A stretch of 41,155 nucleotides of DNA from a virus. Positions 10,901 through 18,562 of the stretch are shown piece after piece (positions within the stretch are counted from its first letter, which is position 1; each line of letters begins with the position of its first letter). The DNA lies in the IMG/VR virus record IMGVR_UViG_3300032224_000484, positions 1-41,155 of that record; one strand, 5' to 3'. The position numbers were made by a program, and so were the translations under genes. A model generated the notes under the pieces. It did no database searches. It saw nothing but the letters and a program-made list of their open reading frames with translations, and was not told the DNA's origin.

Positions 10901-13833
10901 ATGCAGTAAGGACGCAAAGGGAAATTGATAAAGCGGTCAAAATTGCCGCCGAGCAATTCTCAGAGTCCAAGAAAGGCTACGACTTTTCCAAAGCAGTGAC
11001 AGTGCTCCAGATGTTGCAGCACCCAACTGAAGTCATCCCTGCGCTCAGAGCACTTTGGAAACGTGCGACTCTTGCACAACGTAACGCACTGGTTAAGTTG
11101 CCGACTACCGAGTTCTTGGCTGACTGGGCTGGGAACGCAGTGCCCGAGTTACAAAATACATCACGCTTGCTTCGCTTGATGAACGGCATGACGCTTAAGT
11201 TGCTCAAGTCTGCCGGAGAACTTACCAAAGAAATTGAACGTGCGTTCCGTGCTGACCATACCCTGCGTGCCAAGCTGGACAGAATCACGCTTATGTCTAC
11301 GCTTGCAGAAGTAGACCCGTCTGACCCATTGGCCAAAGAACGCAATGCCGACTTGGACAAGCAATACAAAGCCCTTGGTGTAGATGGCCAACGTATATAC
11401 AAGCGTGTCAAAGAACATTTTGAACGTCTGTCCGAGTACTTCACTCAGCTGCTCGACGACCAGATAACTGATTCCAAATTGCCGATTGCAGAAAAAGCAA
11501 ACCTGATGAAGAAGATCAGGTCAATCTACGAAACCGGTAGCAAGATCTATCCATACTTCCCCTTGGTGCGCCAAGGCGATTTCTGGTTGTCAATTGGCAA
11601 AGGCAAGACTCGTAAGTTCTTCATGTTTGAAACTCTGGAAGAACGCGACAACGCCATGCAGAAGTTTGCTGATGAGCGTATCAAACAAAAACCGGGTGAG
11701 TCCAACTCAGCGTTCCAAAGACGCCGCGCTGATAACCTCTTGGAGCTGATTACCGACCAAGAATTTGTACATGGCAACAGCATTTCTGAACTACGTAGAA
11801 ACAGTGCAGATAGCAGCGCATTGCTGATGGAAATTTTTAGCGCTATTGATAGTGCAAGTCTTGGTGAAACAGAAGCAAAAGAAACACTCAAGGATGCCAT
11901 CTATCAGGTGTACTTGCAGTCGATGCCGGATCAAAGTTTCCGTAAGCAGTTCATCCATCGTAAAGGCGTAACTGGCTTTCGACCAGACCTCCTGCGCAAT
12001 GTGGCGCACACTTCAGCAAAAATGGCAACCCAGCTTGCTCGTATTAAGTACGCTCCGTTGTTGCGCAATTCTGTGTCGGCAGCAAGAGATTCAATCTTAA
12101 ACCGTCCAACATATGAGCCGTTTGTTACCGAGATGGCCAGCCGTGTGCGGGACTCTTTGGGTAAGTTCCAAGAGGGAGCAATATCCAAATTTGTTGGGCT
12201 TGTTAACAAAGCGTCGTACATCTATTATTTGAGCGGTGCAAGCTCAGCGCTTTTACAGCCTTTGAGTATTTTCCAAACCGGTATGCCGGTGCTGTCTAGG
12301 TACGGAACAATCAATGCTACCCGCGAGATGGGGCGCATGATGAACATATTCCAGCAGTACGGATACTACAAAGACAACAAGGATGGTACTAAGTCTTGGG
12401 TTGCTCCTTCCATTGAGCACTCAAAGATACTTACTCCTGAAGAACGCAAAGCTGTTCGTGAGATGCTGGCCCGTGACGTGACAACGTCTACGTATGCCAA
12501 CGCAGTCTTTGAATACAAGAAAACCCCCACCGAAAACTTGTCGCCTCCAATCGTGAGCTTTGGTAAGAATACTGTGGATATGCTTGTGCTCGGCGGATTG
12601 ATGCACTCAACTGAGCGTTTGTCCCGTGAGATGATGTTCATGTCTTCTTTCCGGTTGAACCGACAGGCGGGCAAAACTTTTGAGCAGGCGATTGAGCAAG
12701 CTACGTACGACACCAATGAAGCCCTTGGTAACTACGGCGACTACAACAGACCGGGGTTCATGCGCAGTCTGCCGGGTAAAGTTCTGACACAGTTCATGAT
12801 GTACCCCCTGCACGTAACGCTGTTCTTATTGAAGAATTTCAAAGAAATGGCTGTCCCAATGGACGGACGCACTCGTGCTGAAGCGGCCAAGAAGTTCTTT
12901 GGTACGTTGGGCACCTCATTTATTCTCGCTGGTACTGTTGGCTTACCTATGTTCAGCACAGTCATGGGCTTACTTGGCTGGGCTTGGAATCAAATGAAAG
13001 ATGACGATTGGCCAGAAGATATGAAGTCTATGGACTTTGAATTCTGGTTCCGCACCGTGTGGCTTGAAGAACAGCTCGGCGGTGTAAGAATTGGTGGTAA
13101 GAAACTGTCGGACATCGTAGAACGTGGTGTTGTAAACGCTTTGACCGGCTTGGATATTTCAGGCCGTACAAGTCTAAATAATCTGTGGGTACGTGAGCAG
13201 AAAGAAGTCAAAGGGGTCAAAGACGAAATCATGAATCTTGCTTTGGAAAAAGCTGGCCCCGGTGTAAATATGTTTGTATCTTGGGCTGAAGGTATTGAAG
13301 CGTTCTATCGGGGCGATCTTGACAAAGGCGTTAGAAAAGTCACGCCTGCGGGTTACCGTAACTTCAAGACTGCTTATGATCTACTTACTGAAGGCGCAAA
13401 AGACAATAAGGGCGTAAAGCTCCTATCCAAAGATGCGTTCAGCACAGGTATGTTGATTGGCCAAGCAATTGGTTTCCGTTCAGACTTGTTGGCCAATACT
13501 CAGTATGTGAACTTCAAAGTCATGGGCTTACAACAACGAATTGAAAATGAACGTACTCGCTTGATGGTGGACGTTGAAAAACAATTCCGTGAGAAAGAGT
13601 TTAAGAAGTTCAACCAACTCCTCAACAAAGATGTAATCAAGTTCAACAAGCGTTACCCTACGTTTGAGATTACCGATGAAGAGATCTTGGCCTCAATCGA
13701 GAAACGTGAAGAGCAACGTGCGGAATCATGGCGCGGTGTATCCATCACCGACAAGAACGCAACTTTGTTTACTAAAGCTCTGAAGCCTTCCCGCCAAGCC
13801 GCCAGAGAAGCGGAACAAGCTGGGCGCAAATAA
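4975..13833 (+). CDS. Giant polyvalent virion protein: GNAT-like region, two zincins, GHKL ATPase
   Basis: 2952 residues, with an AAGGGG ribosome binding site. Visible parts in order: a Gly/Ala-rich, membrane-like segment at ~290-460; a GNAT-like region at ~720-822 with GAGTKLLKSI and a WYTRNGFEDRVDYMVRAP ending; a zinc metallopeptidase motif HELLH at 1062-1066; a GHKL (Hsp90/MutL-type) ATPase with N-box N1263, DNGPGM at 1297-1302 and glycine loop GGLG at 1326-1329; a second zincin motif HELAH at 1845-1849; long helical regions; and hydrophobic segments near 2636-2680. Multi-enzyme proteins of this kind are the 'polyvalent proteins' thought to be injected with phage DNA to act on host targets. 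Low-complexity linkers near residues 650-708 and 1905-1979 coincide with two nested genes. It is the last gene before the convergent terminator at 13.84 kb. Confidence 0.8.
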   Translation: MAKDFSLDEALTPPPQEEFGLSDLFAAEEPTGVKNYVPRKPQGPVRTFQGKTYPPKQVKPAPVADTDFDTGNAAGDEFGSAIMNAPQQYQSIMAGRKLPELPTEDRAVVNPQFVTAVQAQLNALPTEQRQAALDKMTQRPDVYGRAARAIAGRYAAMDQNQTPTARKFDPRLEAQTERFAEQGIERPEDYAKAQALSGRLMPDLQQMTPDVVGEQADVEAQKRAKELADADFMDRVGAGVRSQWTKSGMGLLQAYADLTGDKQFSSDLNSARRIEEAREKVIPQGESIFEKSFQGAMTSLGSQAPFMVMSAVTGTPLPVLAQAAIQQFGDSYGEGKAAGLSGSASAARAIPTAAAEVFFERFGMTKALAGLKSHIAKYGVDSVPKYVAQSIASELPAELATTATQYAIDAMPEIGLNKNPSMVDLYKQLEETLRQTVLQAGATAGVTIGAVKGGQKVAQMLGPREGAYQRDTSYEGISEIIARSKGFLTPEERQQREQKTEFGLDELGAERPGVEVKQEPITSVDLGEVRPGAEVTPPAAPKIEVATRVDRKQQIEALATQIAEEQGIPDEDARRIATSQVIAQELKEKKAAADLVTKPQEDRVKARAQELLSEGVTLNPTEAINIATTEIQEQDEADALAAREAQGETNAGQIDTTTGRAGVSVAGQPGAIVPTGGAKGSKRSRVVSTGENVAGATGGKRSKPSAIVDERGAIIPSPKKGEDPIASAGFKTLEEDNNISDDLVGATFITGMNASAKNKGAGTKLLKSITNWADTNGKTLVLVPSASPDAELGGLSQEQLKDWYTRNGFEDRVDYMVRAPKQKATLGAPVRLTEEQKKQKLAESAPVQAEKARAERALTRINQTLDALAKPITEDEFESENEYAEAQQATRTKRRDAIKELLILKGNPALRGTKVGERINAALARPDISAKEKAEIQSGIDAVNKAKMSGPSASTTTKEPADTRYNKFTTGPQAISHIVKTGTKFQQRLAKRLRGFVTKVRFVVIEEGQELPEQLKTPKNAAAWDRSIALYIENYKTNDQVIYVRGASFGNDQGINNLTVLHELLHAATNRKIALAKAFIDKGIHLNHPVVKAFQDLIRTMNSAGRAYEDLAKRNKLPMHMVKLKYDGDIFSDPREFVAYGLTDETMQDFLMQAEGFEEDTSYLSRFVRAIRDLFGMGESDTNALTDLVIATESILKSRPPKIKAKGEQVSRTSKDTTPDVQGETVSARPTANVQRLTKMLGSKLYGSPEDIGKVSIKELFQNGFDAIKEAMEKGQITKGKIDINIDSNNRTISVVDNGPGMPTSVMGNQFLQIAGTVKGTKRASGGLGVAKMLFLFENKKLEVVSLRDGVLSRMVTTGEDLKEAFDDPSRAPQITTSSDPDTLEKYEDMFPDGHGTAVVIEIPETYTDTSTGEEKNIKFSTYDLEDAPVLRYSPLFDDIEVSVKTSGFPRKIELGNNFPIQDYTPFANVNFAWGTARIYVTKEKTSPPYKGNTHILSNGLWQFDTNLKDRPGWEGKQIERVFYIDVSPASDVKPEDAAYPFDLNRQNFSQQAGQDFQKIFNYITAIYGQLDLAASVKNFGTVQYVNSDGSLTTAEVLEPNAPITDNAFTLIKPGDEVEVRDGVLYVNNRGLPELSIDDLKNTAPRLDELTIPQNEIDPQKIMVHDNTTYLRVSSDPTNTLLDFTLSPEAGEEFILKFDSNNKVIGLDVFSLDKDGYRTSVERTLTGDAKSILNQLENLGWLPATMKNGGESLSDKAREKFGGKRYDRYLATIGKTFQTLRNALVASGSDYGSLADEAIGTSIDNEYYGVSIILPFRGMFINPATTDLRGSPEEIALSMIGTMIHELAHFRVRSHGADFASEMQRVMVLLKVSPNLNLASMEKNLTNHIKANQDIFDFLNKEFRNGDLKPRGNRFKDAGGHQQIENEGSSKPMENTGGAGDEWRPSLSASTGQGTGGAGKVGIGQGLNNEAEEVGDAVRTQREIDKAVKIAAEQFSESKKGYDFSKAVTVLQMLQHPTEVIPALRALWKRATLAQRNALVKLPTTEFLADWAGNAVPELQNTSRLLRLMNGMTLKLLKSAGELTKEIERAFRADHTLRAKLDRITLMSTLAEVDPSDPLAKERNADLDKQYKALGVDGQRIYKRVKEHFERLSEYFTQLLDDQITDSKLPIAEKANLMKKIRSIYETGSKIYPYFPLVRQGDFWLSIGKGKTRKFFMFETLEERDNAMQKFADERIKQKPGESNSAFQRRRADNLLELITDQEFVHGNSISELRRNSADSSALLMEIFSAIDSASLGETEAKETLKDAIYQVYLQSMPDQSFRKQFIHRKGVTGFRPDLLRNVAHTSAKMATQLARIKYAPLLRNSVSAARDSILNRPTYEPFVTEMASRVRDSLGKFQEGAISKFVGLVNKASYIYYLSGASSALLQPLSIFQTGMPVLSRYGTINATREMGRMMNIFQQYGYYKDNKDGTKSWVAPSIEHSKILTPEERKAVREMLARDVTTSTYANAVFEYKKTPTENLSPPIVSFGKNTVDMLVLGGLMHSTERLSREMMFMSSFRLNRQAGKTFEQAIEQATYDTNEALGNYGDYNRPGFMRSLPGKVLTQFMMYPLHVTLFLLKNFKEMAVPMDGRTRAEAAKKFFGTLGTSFILAGTVGLPMFSTVMGLLGWAWNQMKDDDWPEDMKSMDFEFWFRTVWLEEQLGGVRIGGKKLSDIVERGVVNALTGLDISGRTSLNNLWVREQKEVKGVKDEIMNLALEKAGPGVNMFVSWAEGIEAFYRGDLDKGVRKVTPAGYRNFKTAYDLLTEGAKDNKGVKLLSKDAFSTGMLIGQAIGFRSDLLANTQYVNFKVMGLQQRIENERTRLMVDVEKQFREKEFKKFNQLLNKDVIKFNKRYPTFEITDEEILASIEKREEQRAESWRGVSITDKNATLFTKALKPSRQAAREAEQAGRK
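6923..7096 (+). CDS. Nested small gene inside the giant gene (frame +1)
   Basis: 57 residues, beginning MLDKLTPQQVEQAFQWLDSP and ending LLAEKDRNPVQ. It lies wholly inside the giant gene but in the +1 frame. An AAGGAG ribosome binding site at 6911-6916 sits 6 bases before the ATG. The product looks like a real folded helical protein with a normal mix of Leu, Trp, Glu and Pro, including SEVEWFLLERMLQGLL. The main frame across the same bases gives a Gly/Ser/Ala/Thr/Arg linker without secondary-structure pattern. This contrast argues that the small frame is the older or more constrained one. Its function is unknown. Expression would require internal initiation on the late mRNA. Confidence 0.55.
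   Translation: MLDKLTPQQVEQAFQWLDSPVQSYPPEGLKALSEVEWFLLERMLQGLLAEKDRNPVQ
10688..10909 (+). CDS. Second nested small gene inside the giant gene (frame +1)
   Basis: 73 residues, beginning MEISSLVETASKTLAGTSKL and ending VKDLITKLKKLEMQ, predicted to be almost wholly helical. AAGGAG at 10675-10680 lies 7 bases before the ATG, a near-ideal ribosome binding site. It uses the same +1 frame relative to the giant gene as the nested gene at 6923. The main frame here reads as a Gly/Asn/Ser-rich linker (for example STGQGTGGAGKVGIGQG) just after the second zincin region. Its function is unknown. The pair suggests that two small cistrons were overprinted when neighbouring genes fused into one giant reading frame, or that they arose inside flexible linkers. 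Confidence 0.55.
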   Translation: MEISSLVETASKTLAGTSKLKMKVLLSQWKTLAEQETNGDPAYPQALGRALGVLEKSASVKDLITKLKKLEMQ

Positions 13834-13858
13834 AAAACCCCCGCGATTAGGCGGGGGT
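13832..13858 (-). terminator. Intrinsic terminator of the leftward replication operon
   Basis: A 7-bp GC stem (CCCCCGC / GCGGGGG, 13838-13844 with 13851-13857) and 6-base loop are followed on the minus strand by a T-run (A-run at 13832-13837 on plus). It is best oriented for leftward transcripts from the primase operon, and lies just after the stop of the converging giant gene. On the plus strand there is no T-run, so rightward termination would be weaker. Confidence 0.85.
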
Positions 13859-13905
13859 AAAAGGAGAGGCAACGAAAGGAGCTAACTTTCAAGCGTGAGT
13901 TTAAC

Positions 13906-14100
13906 TCAAGTGCGCCAAATTCGCAGCCCTTTTATGCCATCCACTATCACTACTTTTGTAACAATAGATATTTTTAACCTTTTGGTTACAGCCGCCAGAG
14001 TTTTCCGTGCCGCAACATGGTCAATGCAGGGTACAAATATAGATTGGCCAACTCGAAACTTGCTCCAATCAATCTGATACGACACTGTCTCGATCTTCAT
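13906..14100 (-). CDS. Small conserved-type phage protein
   Basis: 64 residues, starting MKIETVSYQIDWSKF, with RVGQSIFVPC in the middle and VDGIKGLRIWRT at the end. The pattern (W-x-x-F-x-x-G-x-S-x-F-x-P-C, then a basic helix and a G-L-R-x-W ending) is one I associate with a short phage protein often found beside replication genes. The ATG at 14100 lies inside the last codons of the primase gene (32-bp overlap), and a TTG sits one codon upstream. No good ribosome binding site is visible, so translation is probably coupled. It is the last gene of the leftward operon, before the terminator at 13.84 kb. Its function is unknown. Confidence 0.65.
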   Translation of the reverse strand: MKIETVSYQIDWSKFRVGQSIFVPCIDHVAARKTLAAVTKRLKISIVTKVVIVDGIKGLRIWRT

Positions 14101-16924
14101 CAATACCCAATATCACTTCAATGCGTAGGAACTCGGATTTCGATGCGTCAAACTTCAACGTGCGAATCGGCGGCGACACAATTTTCATACCCTTGGACAT
14201 GCGTTTATTACAGGCTTCACTAAACACCTCAAGGTCACCCAACTGCTTGAGCAAGTTCTTGTAGTTCACCTGCTGTTTGACGCAGAAGTCTTTGAACTGT
14301 TTGGCCGCAACGTAAACGTGTTGTGTATCTGGCTCGTAACGTACCAGCAACTCCCCTCGGGGTTCCTGCGTCGGCATAGCCGACAAATTACTTCGGGCAT
14401 CCACCTCGCCGTTGACCACCAGAGTATTTATCACGTGGCTGTTTAAGAACTCACCCAACGTAACGACTGGGGTTGACTGCGGCGGCTTTATATCGTGGCG
14501 CATTTCGCTCAGCATTCCTTTGAGCCACTCGTAGACTGCTGACATGTCATAGTCGTGCAAACCAAGGTGGCGGGCAATCAGGCCACCGGCAATATTACAG
14601 GCGGCTGTGGCTGACCAAAAGCGCTCCCGGGCGGTGAACTGAACTTCTTTATCCAGTCGGGCTTGAACCTTCTTGACCAGATCAATGGCTTCTTCCAAGT
14701 TGTTCACCAGCCATGAAATAAATATTTCCCCAGCGTGGCCATAGTTGTTGTTCAGTTGGTGGTCAAACATCTCCTTACCTCTGGCCACACCGATCAGGTC
14801 GTTCGGCTCTATCTTGTACTCAAGTAAGCGCACTTGTTCGCCGTCAGGGGTGTTCTTCAAACTGGTCAATTTTTCGTAGAAGCTGGCGTTGGCTGAACAC
14901 AGCGTCATGTTTTGCCAAGATGCGTTATTAACCCTTAAAGAATTCTCTTGGCTTTTCTGGCGGTTCTTGCCTCGGCCTTGGCTGATGCCGTATGACAAGT
15001 CTGAAAACTCGTCGGGCTTCATGTTGGTGATCTCGTCAATGGTATTGGGCAAGCTGTTCATCACACCCAACTGAGTCATCTTGGCGTTGAGCGTATCCTT
15101 TTGGATAGCCATCAATTCGTACGGCATCCCATATACGCTGTTGCACATACGCAAGATGGTTGATTTTCCTGATCCAGCGTATTCGTAAATCACGTTGATG
15201 ATCGCGCCTTTGAGTCCGGTGAACTTCATCAGTGGTGAACCAAACGCTGTCAATGCGCCAAACGCATGAGGCTCCATGCCCTTTATTGCGTACAGGTTAA
15301 ACACCTCTTTCCACTTCTCCATGTCGCCTTTGGTATGAATCTTCTCGGCAAAGAATTCTGTTGTTGATGACGATGGGCTGTAGAACGTACCGTCTTTGGT
15401 AATCTCTTTGTTGCCCATAATGAACTTGCTGTCGTTCTCTACCCATCCAAATTGTGTTCTCATTGTTTCTGCCTTCTTCGTGTATTGCAAATTTTTTACT
15501 GATGTAACAACATACGTGGCAAGGTTCTCGTACTGCTTGTGGTGTGCCATTACGCCCTGTTGCGCAAGTTGTTTGCGTAGCTCGTCTTTCGATGAGATCG
15601 CCGCTGTTGTGACTGAAAACTCCTTCACGCCATCGTGCGGCAGGTGAAGTCTGAACAGTGCTATCTCTCCAAGCTCTTTGTCTCTCATCCGCTTAACCAC
15701 ATACAGGTCGTGTTCGTAGACCAGCTTCGGTTCAGCTTCCTCTTCTTCGGCGGCACGTACATACACGCCACCCTTCTTGCCCCTGAAAAACGGAAACGGA
15801 TATTCAGGTATTTGGTATTTGGTTTCTCCTTTGTCGGTCTCAACCACGACTTCGTTGTCGGCTTCATCCGCCGCTTCTATTTCTATTCCTAACACGATAG
15901 GTGAAGTGATCTTGCCCTTGTGCGGACACCCATCACACCCACCGGGATTACGTTCTTCAAATGTTGTGCAATGGTGAGGCCCACCGCGCTTACGGATATT
16001 CCTGAGTTTGTTGTCCACCTCGGCGGGGTCGTACTCAGGATGTTGGTCGGACATTTTGTGTGCCGCTTTGTCTCCGTCTACGCAGAAAGCAGGAATCGAC
16101 AACGCTGACATCCACAGTGGCTCATCAATTTCGTTTTGGTTTTCAAAGCAATAATTGAGTTGTGCACAGCCGTTCTCGGCCTTGAGCATGATGTTTTTGA
16201 ACTTCTTGACCTTATTGGCCATCAATGCTTCCATCATTGGACTCATTGCGGTGGGTACAAAGTCAGGCTTGTCTTCTTCTACCTTGGGTGCGGGTGCGCC
16301 CAATAGCTTACGCATCTGCTCGGCGGGTATCCTTGCTGAGTTCTCGTTCCAAATCTCCACCGGCTTTGGATTGGCGGGGTCTTTGAAGTTGAATGAATTT
16401 ATTGGGCGCAGGACACGCGACGCTTCAAATACCTTATCGTCAACGATCAGACCATGCTCTTTGCACAGTTGTTTAAGCCGCTTGGCTAACGGTTCCCACT
16501 CGGTGCGGGTCAACGTCTCTTCAAGTAGCCAGTAAGCGTGAATGCCGTTGCCGGAATTCACCAAAATTGGTTGGGGTAAGCCGACTGTTTTGCAAAACTT
16601 TTTGAACTCGGCCAACCCAATGTGTTGGTCAAGGTAGCCTTCGATCTTTCCTTTGGAGTTTGGTATGCCCTTGGTCGGGCCGCAATCAATGTCCATCCAC
16701 AGTGAGCGGAAGTATTTGGCGTTGTCATGTGTCCGGTCATCTGCCTCACCGAACTTGGCGCAACCAAAATAGGCATCAATCTTCTTGCTGACAAACTCCT
16801 GAATTATTTCTTCAGCTTCTTCTCTGGTATCTGCAAACCGCTGATCGGGAAACCGCCCTATACCAATCACACAGTACCGTCCCTCCGTTGGGAGTACGGT
16901 GTCGAGCAAGTCGAATGTGGACAT
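14069..16924 (-). CDS. Primase-helicase: AEP-type primase with C-terminal P-loop ATPase
   Basis: 951 residues. The N-terminus fits the archaeo-eukaryotic primase fold: a D-x-D pair in LWMDID (D78, D80) and an S-x-H-type motif SGNGIH (124-129). A middle Cys/His cluster, CTTFEERNPGGCDGCPHKG, may bind zinc. The C-terminal half has a Walker A loop AGSGKST (K587) and an acidic Walker B-like IDEITN, as in phage DUF927/D5-type primase-helicases. It would open the replication fork and lay primers for the family A polymerase in the same operon. The start follows the HTH gene by 2 bp and is preceded by ATAACA, a half-site of the dispersed repeat. Confidence 0.88.
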   Translation of the reverse strand: MSTFDLLDTVLPTEGRYCVIGIGRFPDQRFADTREEAEEIIQEFVSKKIDAYFGCAKFGEADDRTHDNAKYFRSLWMDIDCGPTKGIPNSKGKIEGYLDQHIGLAEFKKFCKTVGLPQPILVNSGNGIHAYWLLEETLTRTEWEPLAKRLKQLCKEHGLIVDDKVFEASRVLRPINSFNFKDPANPKPVEIWNENSARIPAEQMRKLLGAPAPKVEEDKPDFVPTAMSPMMEALMANKVKKFKNIMLKAENGCAQLNYCFENQNEIDEPLWMSALSIPAFCVDGDKAAHKMSDQHPEYDPAEVDNKLRNIRKRGGPHHCTTFEERNPGGCDGCPHKGKITSPIVLGIEIEAADEADNEVVVETDKGETKYQIPEYPFPFFRGKKGGVYVRAAEEEEAEPKLVYEHDLYVVKRMRDKELGEIALFRLHLPHDGVKEFSVTTAAISSKDELRKQLAQQGVMAHHKQYENLATYVVTSVKNLQYTKKAETMRTQFGWVENDSKFIMGNKEITKDGTFYSPSSSTTEFFAEKIHTKGDMEKWKEVFNLYAIKGMEPHAFGALTAFGSPLMKFTGLKGAIINVIYEYAGSGKSTILRMCNSVYGMPYELMAIQKDTLNAKMTQLGVMNSLPNTIDEITNMKPDEFSDLSYGISQGRGKNRQKSQENSLRVNNASWQNMTLCSANASFYEKLTSLKNTPDGEQVRLLEYKIEPNDLIGVARGKEMFDHQLNNNYGHAGEIFISWLVNNLEEAIDLVKKVQARLDKEVQFTARERFWSATAACNIAGGLIARHLGLHDYDMSAVYEWLKGMLSEMRHDIKPPQSTPVVTLGEFLNSHVINTLVVNGEVDARSNLSAMPTQEPRGELLVRYEPDTQHVYVAAKQFKDFCVKQQVNYKNLLKQLGDLEVFSEACNKRMSKGMKIVSPPIRTLKFDASKSEFLRIEVILGIDEDRDSVVSD

Positions 16925-16926
16925 TG

Positions 16927-17166
16927 TTATTTGCGCTTTTTGTGTCGTGCCATGAAACGCTCTATCTGCTCAGAGTAATTGGGAGACGGGGCGAACTCGC
17001 CCCAGAACCAGTTGTAAACCGTCATGCGGCTTACACCAAGTTCTTTCGCCACAGCAGTGGCAGTGATCTCCCTCTCTATGCAGAAGCGACCCAAGGCTAC
17101 GCCCAAAGATTCAGCATCGGCCTTTGAGTTGGCTTCAACTAACTTTTGGCTGTAACCATAGGACAT
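16927..17166 (-). CDS. Helix-turn-helix DNA-binding protein
   Basis: 79 residues. A classical HTH is visible at ~35-57, TATAVAKELGVSRMTVYNWFW, followed by a basic tail HKKRK. It resembles Cro/C1-type or transposase-type HTH proteins of phages. The GAGGA ribosome binding site lies in the end of the ssDNA-binding gene, 3 bp upstream by stop-start spacing. Placed inside the replication operon, it is one candidate for a regulator acting on the phage's own repeated operator sites; this is inference from position only. Confidence 0.75.
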   Translation of the reverse strand: MSYGYSQKLVEANSKADAESLGVALGRFCIEREITATAVAKELGVSRMTVYNWFWGEFAPSPNYSEQIERFMARHKKRK

Positions 17167-17169
17167 GCG

Positions 17170-18072
17170 TCAATCCTCGTCTGTTGACCAAGCCGCCGCG
17201 ACAGAGGCAAGGCTCTTCTTGGCAGTCGGGGCAGGAGTTTCAGCTTTCTTGGACTCACGCTTCTTCGGTGCTTCTTCGGCTTCAGCTTCCGGCTCAGCGG
17301 CTGGGGCTTCAGCTTTGGGTGCTTCCAACTTCGGTGTGCGGCCAGACGCATCAGCTTGGTATGGAGTCATGATGACCATCTTCTGTGTCTCAGGTAACAC
17401 GGCAACCTTGCTCGTAACTGCGTACTGATCTTTGTTGATAAAGCGCACAGGTGTGAACAGGATTGACTGGTTGTCGTTGTCTTCATTGAAGCTCAACTGT
17501 GTAACAACGTAGTCCAAGCTCTTGCCGTTGTTGGCCAAGTATTTGGTGTAACTCTCAAAAGGATGAGTGTTGTCACCAACGCTGTCGCCAAACAAAGACT
17601 TGGATGCCAAGTTCATCTGGTACACAGAACCTTCGAGTGAAGTACCAAAGTCTTCCACTAATGTCACAGCAATGCGACGTGAGTAGCGGCAAGCCTTGGA
17701 GTTACCCATGCCTGAACCTTTGATATTTTGCTCGCATGAATCGCAGCGATCGGCCTGTTTGTTAGTCGAACCAACATCAGGTACATTGCCATCATTAGAA
17801 AAGCAATCAGGTGCGCTTGGCTCGGCTTCAGGAGTCCACTGCTTAGCGTAGAAGATACGGCCAACTTTGGGAGAAGCGTTGACAACAACAACTTCTAAGT
17901 CGCCCTTGACTTTACCCATCTCTTCACCGCCAACCACTTTACGGAAGATTCCGTTCTTTGGGACGATACGTTTAACGCCAGTGCGACCGGCGAGGTTTTT
18001 TGTAAGCTCACTGACACCGGCGGTTTGCAGGAAGTCGGGGAGGTCTTGGTTTAAGAGTGCAATGTTGCTCAT
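17170..18072 (-). CDS. Probable ssDNA-binding protein with zinc finger and acidic tail
   Basis: 300 residues from the ATG at 18072, which has an AAGGAA ribosome binding site 8 bases upstream; longer in-frame extension is not needed. Four cysteines, C90, C110, C113 and C128 (CDSC ... ACRYSRR), form a likely zinc-binding site. The last ~70 residues are an Ala/Glu/Lys-rich disordered linker ending in SVAAAWSTDED, an acidic tip of the kind used by phage and bacterial ssDNA-binding proteins to recruit partners. It is encoded between helicase and primase genes. The role in coating template DNA is inferred from architecture and context, not from a recognised family signature. Confidence 0.65.
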   Translation of the reverse strand: MSNIALLNQDLPDFLQTAGVSELTKNLAGRTGVKRIVPKNGIFRKVVGGEEMGKVKGDLEVVVVNASPKVGRIFYAKQWTPEAEPSAPDCFSNDGNVPDVGSTNKQADRCDSCEQNIKGSGMGNSKACRYSRRIAVTLVEDFGTSLEGSVYQMNLASKSLFGDSVGDNTHPFESYTKYLANNGKSLDYVVTQLSFNEDNDNQSILFTPVRFINKDQYAVTSKVAVLPETQKMVIMTPYQADASGRTPKLEAPKAEAPAAEPEAEAEEAPKKRESKKAETPAPTAKKSLASVAAAWSTDED

Positions 18073-18073
18073 T

Positions 18074-18508
18074 TCAGTTTTCCTTAGAACGTCTAACAAC
18101 CACGGTGTATTCGCTTTCTACGTTCAAGCCCATAGGAAGCAAGTCGGGATTCTCGGAAAGAAACTCTTTCATGTGTGTCTGATGAAGTCTCTTTTCTAGC
18201 AGGCCATACGCATCGTTTTCTTTGATGAAGCGATACATAGAATCCCAATCGTTTGTCCAATACCGTGACTTTATTGAACGAATGATCGTGCCAGCTTTTG
18301 TGCGAATGCTGTCGGCATTCATGTGTTTGCAAACACCCAGCATCTCAGCCTCAAGCACACCCATCTGATCTTCCAGATCGGCGTATTGCTGTTTGTAGTC
18401 TGCTGTGAGTTTGTCCTTGGCATCGCGTATCTTTATGTAGATAGCGGCAAGTTTGTCGAGGGGTAAGGAGGAAGAGGTGACTTCGTCCTGAACTTCTAAT
18501 GCGTCCAT
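18074..18508 (-). CDS. Conserved-type phage replication-operon protein
   Basis: 144 residues. Residues ~15-60 are a charged, probably coiled-coil helix (KLAAIYIKIRDAKDKLTADY). The rest is a compact domain with ADSIRTKAGTIIRSIKSRYW, WDSMYRFIKEN and LEKRLHQTHMKEFL. I have a sense of similar proteins next to ssDNA-binding proteins in other phages, but can name no function. The stop (TGA) is one base before the next ATG, so it is co-translated with the ssDNA-binding-like protein and may act with it. It is the first gene after the candidate promoter at 18.55 kb. Confidence 0.7.
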   Translation of the reverse strand: MDALEVQDEVTSSSLPLDKLAAIYIKIRDAKDKLTADYKQQYADLEDQMGVLEAEMLGVCKHMNADSIRTKAGTIIRSIKSRYWTNDWDSMYRFIKENDAYGLLEKRLHQTHMKEFLSENPDLLPMGLNVESEYTVVVRRSKEN

Positions 18509-18534
18509 AGTTAGCTCCGTTTGATTGGGGGGTC

Positions 18535-18562
18535 AGTCTATCACAGAACTTGACATTGTCAA
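18535..18562 (-). promoter_or_regulatory. Candidate sigma70 promoter with palindromic -35 region
   Basis: On the minus strand, TTGACA (18557-18562), a 16-bp spacer and TAGACT (18535-18540) precede the 144-residue gene at 18508. The -35 box matches consensus perfectly; the -10 box is weak (4 of 6). The -35 lies in the palindrome TTGACATTGTCAA at 18550-18562, which recurs at 23.54 kb. Confidence 0.5.

Noticed and set aside
13895-14077. Plus-strand frame after the giant gene, with an AAGGAG-like sequence before a GTG
   Set aside because: Antisense to the more convincing minus-strand 64-residue gene and to the terminator-proximal region; composition not protein-like.
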